Positions 34,975 through 44,730 of a stretch of DNA of 64,000 nucleotides are shown in pieces. Within the stretch, counting starts at the first letter, position 1. Every line of letters starts with the position of its first letter. The notes beneath the pieces were generated by a model. It saw nothing but the letters and a program-made list of their open reading frames with translations. It ran no database searches and had not been told where the DNA came from. Source of the stretch: JBBQZO01 sp038207625. GTDB lineage: Bacteria > Pseudomonadota > Gammaproteobacteria > Burkholderiales > Burkholderiaceae_D. The stretch spans positions 1 to 64,000 of the forward strand of contig JBBQZO010000022.1 in the NCBI GenBank assembly GCA_038207625.1, in the 5' to 3' direction. The position numbers and the translations under genes are program-made.

Positions 34975-35349
34975 TTACTCCTGATCCGCCGGCCAGTCCA
35001 GCAGCATCTGTTCGAGTTCGGCCATTTCCTGCCGGTCGACCAGTTTGCTGCCGGTAAACATATTAATCGGCAACGGTGCATCGATCTCCATCACGCGCCG
35101 TCCGAAATCGTGGGCGAAGGCGGCCAGCGTGGCAACCTTGTCGAGTCCGGCCTGATACACCTGCACGCCGTGTTCGCTGTGCTGGATCACCATCTGCTTG
35201 TCGAGCATGCGCTCAAGCGTCTTGCGGGTCGATGAGAACGACCAGCCCAGTTCGTCGATGACGTGTTCGTGCAGCGCGCGCGCGCTCAGCGGCTGCGCCT
35301 TCCACAAGGCTTTCAACAGACTCAGTTCGGATACGGACGGAATGGACAT
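34975..35349 (-). CDS. BlaI/MecI-family transcriptional repressor
   Basis: 124 residues. The winged-helix N-terminus reads SIPSVSELSLLKALWKAQPLSARALHEHVIDELGWSFSSTRKTLERMLDKQMV, a clear BlaI family match. The C-terminal dimerisation part is longer on the acidic side (QEMAELEQMLLDWPADQE). Its gene ends 4 bases before the M56/M23 gene. Two BlaI-type operators lie upstream, so autoregulation is likely. BlaR1-type proteases inactivate such repressors in known systems. Confidence 0.9.
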   Translation of the reverse strand: MSIPSVSELSLLKALWKAQPLSARALHEHVIDELGWSFSSTRKTLERMLDKQMVIQHSEHGVQVYQAGLDKVATLAAFAHDFGRRVMEIDAPLPINMFTGSKLVDRQEMAELEQMLLDWPADQE

Positions 35350-35385
35350 TGCTCGGGCTCCACGGTGTGACCAATGGGGCAAGTA

Positions 35386-35401
35386 TGCGACACATGTCAC
35401 A
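35386..35401. promoter_or_regulatory. BlaI-type operator 1
   Basis: TGCGACA-CA-TGTCACA, a 7+2+7 palindrome with one mismatch, lies 37 bases before the BlaI ATG. Known BlaI/MecI operators centre on TACA/TGTA; this form shares the GACA/TGTC half-site with actinobacterial BlaI/CopY-type sites. Confidence 0.7.
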
Positions 35402-35418
35402 CAAGAGCAAGCACTATT

Positions 35419-35434
35419 TGCGACATTTGTCGCA
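35419..35434. promoter_or_regulatory. BlaI-type operator 2
   Basis: TGCGACA-TT-TGTCGCA is a perfect 7+2+7 palindrome. It lies exactly 33 bp (about three helical turns) from operator 1, on the same DNA face, upstream of the repressor gene. From here to 35654 no gene was seen. Confidence 0.75.
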
Positions 35435-35654
35435 CAGGCGGCGCACGGCGCCGCGCGCAGCAATGCCAGGGCGCGGCGCGCCCTGGCGGGGGAATTGGTG
35501 CCGAACCTCGAGGCGGTCGGCTCACCTGCTGATGAACCCTGTGTCAGCCCAAGTTCGGCGTCGCAGGTCACACACACAGTCGCATCATGGCCGACGGCGC
35601 GCGCGCCGACCGTGCGCTGGCGAACTGAGTCGTGAAAATCTTTCGCTCGCCCCG

Positions 35655-37523
<1,869 letters not shown>

Positions 37524-37754
37524 CAAGATGTCGCGCCGGCGCGCGGCGTCGCCGGCGCCAGCGGACCGGCGCGAACTTATGCTGCAACGAACACTGACGC
37601 CCAGCCTATGCCGCTGGCCCGCTGCGCCTTTGAGCGCGCTCAAGTTTGAAACCCGCCGCCCCGCCCCCACGCCGAAAATTTCATCGCGCACCAGCCGACC
37701 TTTCGCGGCGCGCCACGGTCCAACTCGATACCACCGGTCTCTGGGCGAACTGTG

Positions 37755-38510
37755 ATGAGCGACACGATGCGTTTTGCCAATCGCGAGCAGGCCGGCCGGC
37801 TACTGGCGCAGCGCCTGGGGCAGTATGCCGATCGCGCCGATGTCATCGTGCTGGCCCTGCCGCGCGGGGGCGTGCCGGTCGGTTTCGCCGTCGCGCAAGC
37901 CTTGCACGCGCCGCTCGATGTGCTGGTGGTACGCAAGCTGGGCGTGCCGCAGCACCCCGAGTACGCGATGGGCGCCGTTGCCAGCGGCGGCGTCGGCGTG
38001 CTGCATACCGACCTGCTGGCGCGCCTGAAGATCCCGATGAAGCAGGTCGACGACCTGGCCGCCACTTTGCTCGAGGAAATCGCCGCGCGCGAACTGCGCT
38101 ACCGCGCCGAACGCACGCCCCAAGATTGCGCACGCCGCGTGGTGATTCTTGTCGATGACGGCCTGGCCACTGGCTCCACGATGTCGGCCGCGCTGCGCGC
38201 GCTGCGCCAGGCCGAACCGGCGCGCGTCATCGTGGCCGTGCCAGTGGCGCCGGCCGAAACCTGCGCCGCGCTGGGCGCCGACGTCGACGAACTGATCTGC
38301 TTGAGCTGTCCCGAGCCGTTTCACGCGGTCGGCCTGTGGTACGACGATTTCACCCAGACCAGTGATCAGCAAGTGTGTGACTTGCTCGCCGCGGCAGCGC
38401 ACTTGCAGCAGGCGCGCGCCACCGCGGCACCCGGTGCGCAAGCTCATTTCGACGAGGTCCAGCATGCAAGTCCAACAGTTCACCTTCAGCACCGGCCCGG
38501 TCCAACTTGA
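37755..38510 (+). CDS. Phosphoribosyltransferase family protein
   Basis: 251 residues from ATG 37755 (GTG 37752 adjoins it). The PRPP-binding loop VVILVDDGLATGSTMSAAL is intact, with the N-terminal VLALPRGGVPVGFAVAQAL and DVLVVRKLGVP. This is the orphan PRT group often linked or fused to dienelactone-hydrolase-like proteins; no substrate is established. The last 47 bases overlap the hydrolase gene in another frame. It is divergent from ftsH. Confidence 0.88.
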   Translation: MSDTMRFANREQAGRLLAQRLGQYADRADVIVLALPRGGVPVGFAVAQALHAPLDVLVVRKLGVPQHPEYAMGAVASGGVGVLHTDLLARLKIPMKQVDDLAATLLEEIAARELRYRAERTPQDCARRVVILVDDGLATGSTMSAALRALRQAEPARVIVAVPVAPAETCAALGADVDELICLSCPEPFHAVGLWYDDFTQTSDQQVCDLLAAAAHLQQARATAAPGAQAHFDEVQHASPTVHLQHRPGPT

Positions 38511-39108
38511 AGGCTTGCTCGAACTGCCGGCGCAGCCGCGCGCGCTGCTGTTGTTTGCGCACGGCAGCGCCAGCAGCGCCCACAGTCCGCGCAATAATCA
38601 GGTCGCGCGCGCGCTGCATCAGGCGTCGATGGGCACGCTGCTGCTGGACCTGTTGAGCAGCGCCGAGCAGCGCAGCACCGCCATGCGCTTCGATATCACG
38701 TTGCTGACCGAACGGCTCGGTGCGGCGCTCGATCGCGTGCGCCAGCATCCTCTCTGCGCCGCGCTGCCGCTGGGCCTGTTTGGCGCCAGCACCGGCGCGG
38801 CCGCGGCGCTGCGCCTGGCTGCCGCCCGCCCCGACCAGCTCGTGGCGGTGGTCGCGCGCGGTGGTCGGCCCGATCTGGCCGGCGCAAACGCGCTGGCGTG
38901 CGTGCGCGCGCCGACGCTGCTGATCGTGGGCGGCCAGGACGCCCTGGTGATCGACCTCAATCTGGCCGCCAGTGCGCTGCTGCAGTGCGAGAATCGCGTC
39001 GCGATCGTGCCTGGCGCTGGCCACCTGTTCGAAGAGCCGGGCACGCTGGAGGCAGTGGCCGAGCTGGCCGCGGGGTGGTTCGTCCGCCATTTGCCAACGC
39101 CACCTTAG
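38464..39108 (+). CDS. Alpha/beta hydrolase (dienelactone-hydrolase-like)
   Basis: 214 residues. The triad is visible: nucleophile Ser in GASTG, Asp in VGGQDAL and His in GAGHLFEEPG; the oxyanion region is FAHGSASS. The gene begins inside the phosphoribosyltransferase gene (47-base overlap), so the two are translationally linked. Proteins fusing these two domains are common, which supports a joint but undefined function. Confidence 0.87.
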   Translation: MQVQQFTFSTGPVQLEGLLELPAQPRALLLFAHGSASSAHSPRNNQVARALHQASMGTLLLDLLSSAEQRSTAMRFDITLLTERLGAALDRVRQHPLCAALPLGLFGASTGAAAALRLAAARPDQLVAVVARGGRPDLAGANALACVRAPTLLIVGGQDALVIDLNLAASALLQCENRVAIVPGAGHLFEEPGTLEAVAELAAGWFVRHLPTPP

Positions 39109-39294
39109 GCACGCGTTGCGCGTCGCGTCGCCCGCCTCTTGCCGGCCGCTTCGGCTGCCACGGCCGGTTCGCTCTCCTGCCACGTTCCCCGCCACTTTCC
39201 CGCTGCGTCCTGTCGGCTGGCGCGCCTTCGCGCGCGCAATCAGCAGCATGCGCGCTGGCGCGCCGTCGCGCCGTACCTGCCACGCCGACCATTA

Positions 39295-39306
39295 GTCCGA
39301 ACGGAC
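39295..39306. promoter_or_regulatory. Short palindrome upstream of the PEP-CTERM genes
   Basis: GTCCG-AA-CGGAC lies in the 399-bp gap between the hydrolase gene and the first PEP-CTERM gene, inside the looser symmetry TTAGTCCG/CGGACCAA. It could be an operator. No recognisable sigma-54 or sigma-70 promoter and no gene were seen in the rest of the gap. Confidence 0.3.
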
Positions 39307-39507
39307 CAATCGCTGATCACAAGCCAGTCACGTTGCCTCACTAATATCAATCTTGCAGAAGCTGCATTTCAGTTGACGCAGCAGAACGTGCTTGCAGCAT
39401 CCAAAGGACGCCGCGCGCGCAACCGGCACAGCCGCCCGTTGCCGCCGGCATGGTCCCCGGCCTGACCCTTGACCCTTTCTTCCACTCTTCACTATCTAGG
39501 ATTGACT

Positions 39508-40203
39508 ATGTCCCGCAAACTGTTCCTTGCCCTGCCGCTCGCCGCGGCCTCCCTGCTGCTGTCGGCTCACGCGATGGCCGACACGGTCGCCGTGTGGAAA
39601 ATGGAAAGCTCGCTGCAAGCGACACTGGCCGACGGCGTCACGCCCGTCGCCGGTGCCGTCTCGTTTGTCGGTGGCGCCACCACGTCGGGCTTCGTGGCCG
39701 GTTTCTCGAGCACCGACAAAGCCTACAACACCACCCACTATCCGGCCGTATCGGGCGCCGACATGAGCGCGGGCATCGTGTTTGCGACCTCGACCGCCGG
39801 CTTCCAGAACGTCGTCATCAGCTGGGACGACAAGCGTTCGGCCACCGCCGCCAACACCCTGTCGTTTCAATACTCGCTCGACGGCGTCAACTTCACTGCC
39901 TTTGGCGGCGTCGAAAAAGTCACCACCGTCAACTGGACCAGCCACTCGTTCGACCTGAGCAGCATCGTCGGCGCCAACGACGACGCCAACTTCGCGTTCC
40001 GCGTACTGGCCGCGTACGACACCACCGGCAACTATGTCGGCACCACTTCCGGCTACAGCACGGGCGGCACGATTCGCTACGACAACGTCACCGTCAGCGG
40101 CATCGCCGCCGCCGTGCCGGAACCGGAAAGCTACGCGATGATGCTGGCCGGTCTGGCACTGCTGGGCGCGATCGCACGCCGCAAAGCGCGCGCCAACGCC
40201 TAA
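39508..40203 (+). CDS. PEP-CTERM sorted exported protein (1)
   Basis: 231 residues. A signal peptide ends at AHAMA, followed by a beta-rich body with SYDN/DNVTVSG-type segments. The C-terminal PEP-CTERM signal is VPEPESYAMMLAGLALLGA with a basic RRK tail. Exosortase removes such tails at the membrane and the proteins are usually exported with the exopolysaccharide matrix. The start ATG is chosen because it gives a clean signal peptide; an upstream ATG (39469) does not. Confidence 0.88.
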   Translation: MSRKLFLALPLAAASLLLSAHAMADTVAVWKMESSLQATLADGVTPVAGAVSFVGGATTSGFVAGFSSTDKAYNTTHYPAVSGADMSAGIVFATSTAGFQNVVISWDDKRSATAANTLSFQYSLDGVNFTAFGGVEKVTTVNWTSHSFDLSSIVGANDDANFAFRVLAAYDTTGNYVGTTSGYSTGGTIRYDNVTVSGIAAAVPEPESYAMMLAGLALLGAIARRKARANA

Positions 40204-40296
40204 GCGGGACGCGTCGCCAGCCTGCGGCGCGCGCCAGTCGCGCGTGCCGCCGCAGCGCCCATTTGCATCGAACTGACTACTCTATTTGGATATCCT

Positions 40297-42930
40297 ATGC
40301 GTTGCCCACAGCTGAAACAAATCCCGCGCGCCATCGCGCTCCTGCTCGCCATTTCGGGCGCCGGACTGGCCTATGCCGGCGAACTCGATCATCGTGAATT
40401 TGACGCGACCTTGCATGTGCCGTTCCGTGCCGACGCGAACGCGACAGCCGAAGCGCGCACCTTCACCCTCAAATTCGAATACCCGATGGTCGAACAGGCA
40501 CAAAGCGTGTCCTGGCGCGTCGAACTGCTCGATCCGGCCGGCAACGTTGTGCAGCGCTGGTACGGCATTGAAAGCCTGAGCAAGGACGACGTCACCGTGG
40601 CCGTCAACTGGGCCGGGCGCAGCGCCGCGCTGGCCGACGGCCTGTACCAGGTGCGCCTGACAGCGAGCAGCAGCGACGCCGCGAGCGTGGCGCGCCCTGC
40701 CGGCGTGGTCGACGAATTCGTCGAACGCAACCTGGCCGCCAGCGACGCCGACGTCATCGAGCAGAGCTGGGACATGCAGGTGGGCACGCCCGCCACGCCG
40801 GCCATGCCCGCGTTTCGCGCCATGCCGAGCGGCAGTTCCAGCGGCGCCGGCGCGGCCCTCAAGGCCAGCGCCAAGCCATCCGCAGCCAGCCTGCGCGCCA
40901 TGCCGGCGCTGACCACCGGCGCAAACGTGGCCGCCACCCCTGGCCTGCCGTACACCGTGTACTTCAGCAATCTGCACAGCCAGACCAACCACAGCGACGG
41001 CGGCGGCAATCTGGCCAGCTGCGGCGGCGCGCAAAACCCGCAGGCCGGCCAATACGGTCCGGACGTCGCCTTCCAGTACGCGCAGGACCACGGCCTCGAT
41101 ATCCTGATGACGTCGGAACACAATCACATGTACGACGGTTCGGACAACACCAACACGGCCGCCACGCCGGCGTTTGCCAAGAATCTGTACCAGTCGGGCC
41201 TGGCCATCGCCAGCGCCTACAACGCCGCCCACCCGAACTTCCTGGCCGTGTACGGCATGGAATGGGGCGTCATCAATAACGGCGGCCACATGAATATTTT
41301 CAATTCGAACGAACTGTTCGGTTGGGAATACAATGCCAGCAATCAGCTGCTGGCCGACACCTTCACCGCCAAGGGCGACTACGCCGGCCTGTACACGCTG
41401 ATGGCTCAGCGCGGCCTGGTCGGTCAGTTCAACCATCCGTCCTCGAGCGGCCAGTTCCTCGTCAACGGCACCGCGCTCGGCTACACGGCCGATGGCGACA
41501 CGGCGATGGCGCTGTGCGAAGTGGCGAATACCTCGGCCTTTTCGATCAACACCACCGAAACGGAAACGAGCCGCAGCTCCTACGAGGGCGCGTGCAAGAA
41601 GGCGCTCGAGGCGGGCTATCACATCGCCTTTAGCACTGACCAGGACAACCATTGCGCCAACTGGGGCGCGTCCTACACCAACCGCACCGGCGTGATGATC
41701 CCGACCGGCACACCGCTGACCAATGCCAGCTTTGTCGACGCGATCAAGGCGCGCCGGGTGTTTGCCACCTTTGACAAGAACTCGCAGCTGGTGCTCACCG
41801 CCAACAGCCACCTGATGGGTGAGACCTTCACCAATGCCGGTCCGCTGACGCTGACGGCCAACTTCAGCAACAGCGCCGGACGCAGCGCCACCACGGTGCA
41901 AATCTATGAAGGTGTACCGAAACGTAATGGCACCATCACGCTGATGTCGAGCAACGCCGTCAACAACATCACGCCGGCCGTGGGCGCGCATTTTTACTAC
42001 GCCAAAGTGACTCAGGACGACGGCAAGACCTTGTGGTCGGCGCCAGTGTGGGTCAACCAGATCGTCGACACGCTCGCACCAACGGTGTCGGTTGGGGTGA
42101 TCGGCAGCAGCGGCAACATCGTGCTCAACGCCAGCGCCAGCGACAATGTCGGCGTGGCCCGAGTCGATTTCTACGTCGACGATGTGCTCAAGGGCAGCGC
42201 CAGCGTCAGCCCGTACGCGCTCACGCTCGACTCGACCGCTCTGAACAACGGCACCCACGTGCTCAGCGCCAAGGCCGTCGATGCGGCCAACAACGTCGGC
42301 GTGGCCAGCAATGTCAGCTTCGCCGTCAACAACACGCCGGTCGATACCGTCGCGCCGACCGTCAGCGCAGCGGTCAGCGGCAATCACGGTCCGATCACAC
42401 TCAGTGCCAGCGCCAGCGACAACGTCGGCGTCACCTTGGTCGAATTCTATGTCGACAGCGCACTCAAGGGCAGCACCAACAACTCGCCGTACACGCTGGC
42501 CTTCGATACCACCCAGGTCGGCAATGGCACCCATGCGCTCAACGCCAAGGCGTATGACGCGGCCCATAACGTGGGCTCGTCGGGCGACGTCAGCTTTAAC
42601 GTCAACAACGCCGTCGATGTCAGCGCGCAAGTGCGCGTGAGCGCATCCGGGCTCACCTTCAACCGCGCCACGCAACTGTTTAGCGGCACGGTCACGCTGA
42701 GCAACCAGGGCGGCACATCGCTGAACGGTCCGCTGCAACTTGAGCTCGACGGCCTGGCCGCCGGCATCTCGCTGGCCAACGCCAGCGGCATGCACAACGG
42801 CGCGCCGTACCTGTCGGTGGGCGCGGCCAGCCTGGCAGCGGGCGCCAGCGTCAGCGTCCCGGTCAGCTTTGCCAATCCGGCCAAAGCAAACCTGAGCTAC
42901 ACCGCCAAAACCTATTCCGGTCCATTCTAA
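40297..42930 (+). CDS. Exported PHP-type (CehA/McbA-like) metallohydrolase with Ig-like repeats
   Basis: 877 residues. There is a signal peptide (cleavage near LAYA), an N-terminal beta domain, and a PHP-like domain starting near residue 220 with SNLHSQTNHSDGG, ILMTSEHNHMYDG, MEWGVINNGGH and QFNHPSSSGQF. Two tandem Ig-like repeats follow (about 595-770), each with DTLAPTVS or DTVAPTVS, SASDNVGV and VEFYVD segments. The C-terminus ends without a sorting signal. The metal-binding HxH of canonical PHP proteins reads H-S-Q here, with another His three residues on. It is probably secreted; substrate unknown. Confidence 0.8.
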   Translation: MRCPQLKQIPRAIALLLAISGAGLAYAGELDHREFDATLHVPFRADANATAEARTFTLKFEYPMVEQAQSVSWRVELLDPAGNVVQRWYGIESLSKDDVTVAVNWAGRSAALADGLYQVRLTASSSDAASVARPAGVVDEFVERNLAASDADVIEQSWDMQVGTPATPAMPAFRAMPSGSSSGAGAALKASAKPSAASLRAMPALTTGANVAATPGLPYTVYFSNLHSQTNHSDGGGNLASCGGAQNPQAGQYGPDVAFQYAQDHGLDILMTSEHNHMYDGSDNTNTAATPAFAKNLYQSGLAIASAYNAAHPNFLAVYGMEWGVINNGGHMNIFNSNELFGWEYNASNQLLADTFTAKGDYAGLYTLMAQRGLVGQFNHPSSSGQFLVNGTALGYTADGDTAMALCEVANTSAFSINTTETETSRSSYEGACKKALEAGYHIAFSTDQDNHCANWGASYTNRTGVMIPTGTPLTNASFVDAIKARRVFATFDKNSQLVLTANSHLMGETFTNAGPLTLTANFSNSAGRSATTVQIYEGVPKRNGTITLMSSNAVNNITPAVGAHFYYAKVTQDDGKTLWSAPVWVNQIVDTLAPTVSVGVIGSSGNIVLNASASDNVGVARVDFYVDDVLKGSASVSPYALTLDSTALNNGTHVLSAKAVDAANNVGVASNVSFAVNNTPVDTVAPTVSAAVSGNHGPITLSASASDNVGVTLVEFYVDSALKGSTNNSPYTLAFDTTQVGNGTHALNAKAYDAAHNVGSSGDVSFNVNNAVDVSAQVRVSASGLTFNRATQLFSGTVTLSNQGGTSLNGPLQLELDGLAAGISLANASGMHNGAPYLSVGAASLAAGASVSVPVSFANPAKANLSYTAKTYSGPF

Positions 42931-42941
42931 GGAAAACCATC

Positions 42942-43583
42942 ATGTTTCCAATCACCACACTCACCTTGCGCCGCTGCGCGCTGGCGCTGGCCCTGAGCAC
43001 TTGCGGCGTACTTGCGCAGGCGTCGAGCGGCCCCGTCAGCTTCCATGCCACCATCGACAGCAGTACGATGACGGGCGGCGGCTACCTCGATTTCGCATTG
43101 ATCCCCGGCCAGGTACCGGCCACCGGCGCCACCGTCACGCTGAGCAATTTCAGCGGCGCATTCGGCAGCAGTTTCGAGCTGTCGGGCGACGCCAGCGGCA
43201 CACTGGCCAGCGCGTTCACGCTGGGTAATACGATGGCGTATAACGACCTGTTCCATTCGGTCACGCTGGGTGGCACGTTCGGCTTTGACGTCACCTTCGG
43301 GGGCGACTACGCGACCAGCGCTGGCAATATCGGCACCACCTTCGGGGTCGGCTTGCTGGCGGCCGATCAGGTCACCTATCTGGGCAACGCCAACGGCAAC
43401 CTGTTCCAGATGGAACTGACGCCGATGCAGGGCGAACTGCCGGGCACGGTCGACGTCAGCGTGCTGGCCGGCGACGTCGCCAGCATCGCGGCGGTGCCGG
43501 AGCCGTCCGAGTATCTGATGATGCTGGCCGGCCTGGGTATATTGGGTGCGCTGGTGCGCCGCCGCCGGCAAAGCGCAGCCTAA
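42942..43583 (+). CDS. PEP-CTERM sorted exported protein (2), NF038129-like
   Basis: 213 residues. A signal peptide ends near AQASS; the body is Gly/Ser/Thr-rich beta (GPVSFHATIDSSTMTGGGYLDF). The C-terminal signal is VPEPSEYLMMLAGLGILGA with RRRR. It starts 11 bases after the PHP-type gene, preceded by AAGGAAA, and so is probably co-transcribed with it. Confidence 0.88.
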   Translation: MFPITTLTLRRCALALALSTCGVLAQASSGPVSFHATIDSSTMTGGGYLDFALIPGQVPATGATVTLSNFSGAFGSSFELSGDASGTLASAFTLGNTMAYNDLFHSVTLGGTFGFDVTFGGDYATSAGNIGTTFGVGLLAADQVTYLGNANGNLFQMELTPMQGELPGTVDVSVLAGDVASIAAVPEPSEYLMMLAGLGILGALVRRRRQSAA

Positions 43584-43656
43584 CCGCGAGCAGCGGCGAC
43601 AAGCAGCAGCCGATGCCCCTGCTGCCGTCGCCAACCCTGGCACTACAATCGCCAAA

Positions 43657-43716
43657 CCGGGGACCGCCCCGTGTTTTCGAGCAATCCAATGCTCAGAAAC
43701 ACGGGTCGGTCCCCGG
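43657..43716. repeat. Long imperfect palindrome, REP-like element
   Basis: CCGGGGACCG (43657-43666) pairs with CGGTCCCCGG (43707-43716), and CCGTGTTT (43669-43676) with AAACACGG (43697-43704), then GAGC with GCTC around a short loop. It is followed by ATTTTTC, so it may also act as a terminator for the PEP-CTERM genes. The shape resembles REP elements dispersed by RAYT transposases; no transposase is present here. The remaining gap to 43854 is empty. Confidence 0.7.
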
Positions 43717-43854
43717 CTATTTTTCCGCGTCCGTGCCCGGCCTTTCGCGCCCTCGGTCTGCGTTTTTCCGTGTCGTTCAACCCGGCGCAGAGAGTGCCGA
43801 CATCACGAACCGATCGCGACAACGCCGTCCAGGAACCGCATACCCTTGGGAAAA

Positions 43855-44247
43855 TTAGTCGGGCACGATCGCGGTGACTTCGATTTCCACACGGGCGCGC
43901 TCTTCGATCAGCGCCACCACCTGCACCGCCGTCATGGTCGGAAAGTGCCGTCCGATCAGCTCGCGGTAAGCGACACCAATTTCCGGATAGGCGTTCACAT
44001 ATTCGTTTTTGTCGACCACATACCACGTCATGCGCACGATGTGCTCGGGTTTGGCGCCGGCCTCGGCCAGCACCGTGACGACGTTGCAAAGCGCCTGGCG
44101 CACCTGGCCGGCGAAGTCGTCGGTGTGGAATTGGCATTGCGCGTCCCAGCCTATCATGCCGCTCACGCACACCGTGCGTCCGCGCGCGGCAATGCCGTTC
44201 GAATAACCGCGCGGACGGGACCAGCCTGGAGGTTGAAGAAATTCCAT
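43855..44247 (-). CDS. RidA-family enamine/imine deaminase
   Basis: 130 residues from the ATG giving MEFLQPPGWSRPRGYSNGI; an ATG 21 bases upstream (44268) is possible, but this one has AAAGG before it. The RidA core (VSGMIGWDAQ, HIVRMTWYVVDKNEYV, ERARVEIEVTAIV) is complete. As the last gene of the 2-aminobenzoyl-CoA operon it may hydrolyse the amino group from ring-reduced enamine intermediates, an inference from context. Confidence 0.9.
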   Translation of the reverse strand: MEFLQPPGWSRPRGYSNGIAARGRTVCVSGMIGWDAQCQFHTDDFAGQVRQALCNVVTVLAEAGAKPEHIVRMTWYVVDKNEYVNAYPEIGVAYRELIGRHFPTMTAVQVVALIEERARVEIEVTAIVPD

Positions 44248-44268
44248 GATGCTGCCTTTCTGATTCAT

Positions 44269-44730
44269 CTATTGTGAACCCGCCGCGCCGGGCGCAGGTG
44301 TGGCGCAGGCGGCGCCGCCAAACGCGATGATGCGCGCGCGCAGCGGATCGGGAATGCGCATCGCGCGCGCCGTGGGCAAGTCCATCAACACCAGCACCAG
44401 CGTGGCGCGCACCCGTTCGCGTCCGTCGTCAGCGAGCAGGCGAATGGCGACGGTGATCGACGAGCGACCCAGCTTGTGCACGCGCAGCTCCGCGCTGAGC
44501 ACATCGCCCAGCGTGCTGCTGGCGACAAAATCGGTCTGTACGCTGACGGTGGGCAGGCCGAGCTGGCGCTCGAGCACCAGTTCGCGAAAACCCAGCCCCA
44601 ACACGGCGCCGCACCAATCCTCGACCAGATTATTGAACATCTCGAAGTAGCGCGGATAGAACACGATGCCGGCCGGGTCGCAGTCGCCAAAGCGCACCGT
44701 CGCACTGTTGCGAAACACCTGGCTATGCAT
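44269..44730 (-). CDS. Acyl-CoA thioesterase (4-hydroxybenzoyl-CoA type hotdog)
   Basis: 153 residues. The motif FGDCDPAGIVFYPRYFEMFNNLVEDW is the 4-HBT signature, including the active-site Asp. It probably releases CoA from dead-end or product aromatic acyl-CoAs in the pathway. It overlaps the acyl-CoA dehydrogenase gene by 8 bases and abuts the RidA gene. Confidence 0.92.
   Translation of the reverse strand: MHSQVFRNSATVRFGDCDPAGIVFYPRYFEMFNNLVEDWCGAVLGLGFRELVLERQLGLPTVSVQTDFVASSTLGDVLSAELRVHKLGRSSITVAIRLLADDGRERVRATLVLVLMDLPTARAMRIPDPLRARIIAFGGAACATPAPGAAGSQ

Noticed and set aside
39109..39507. Sigma-54 promoter of the PEP-CTERM genes
   Set aside because: PEP-CTERM genes can be RpoN/PrsR dependent, but no sequence with GG and GC at correct -24/-12 spacing was found. 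CACGTTGCC near 39328 lacks the upstream TGG element.
40282..42795. An 837-codon open frame on the minus strand opposite the PHP-type gene
   Set aside because: It is the mirror of a clearly coding plus-strand gene with a signal peptide and known domains. Its product is a Gly/Val/Arg/His-rich translation with no family features, a common artefact of GC-rich DNA.
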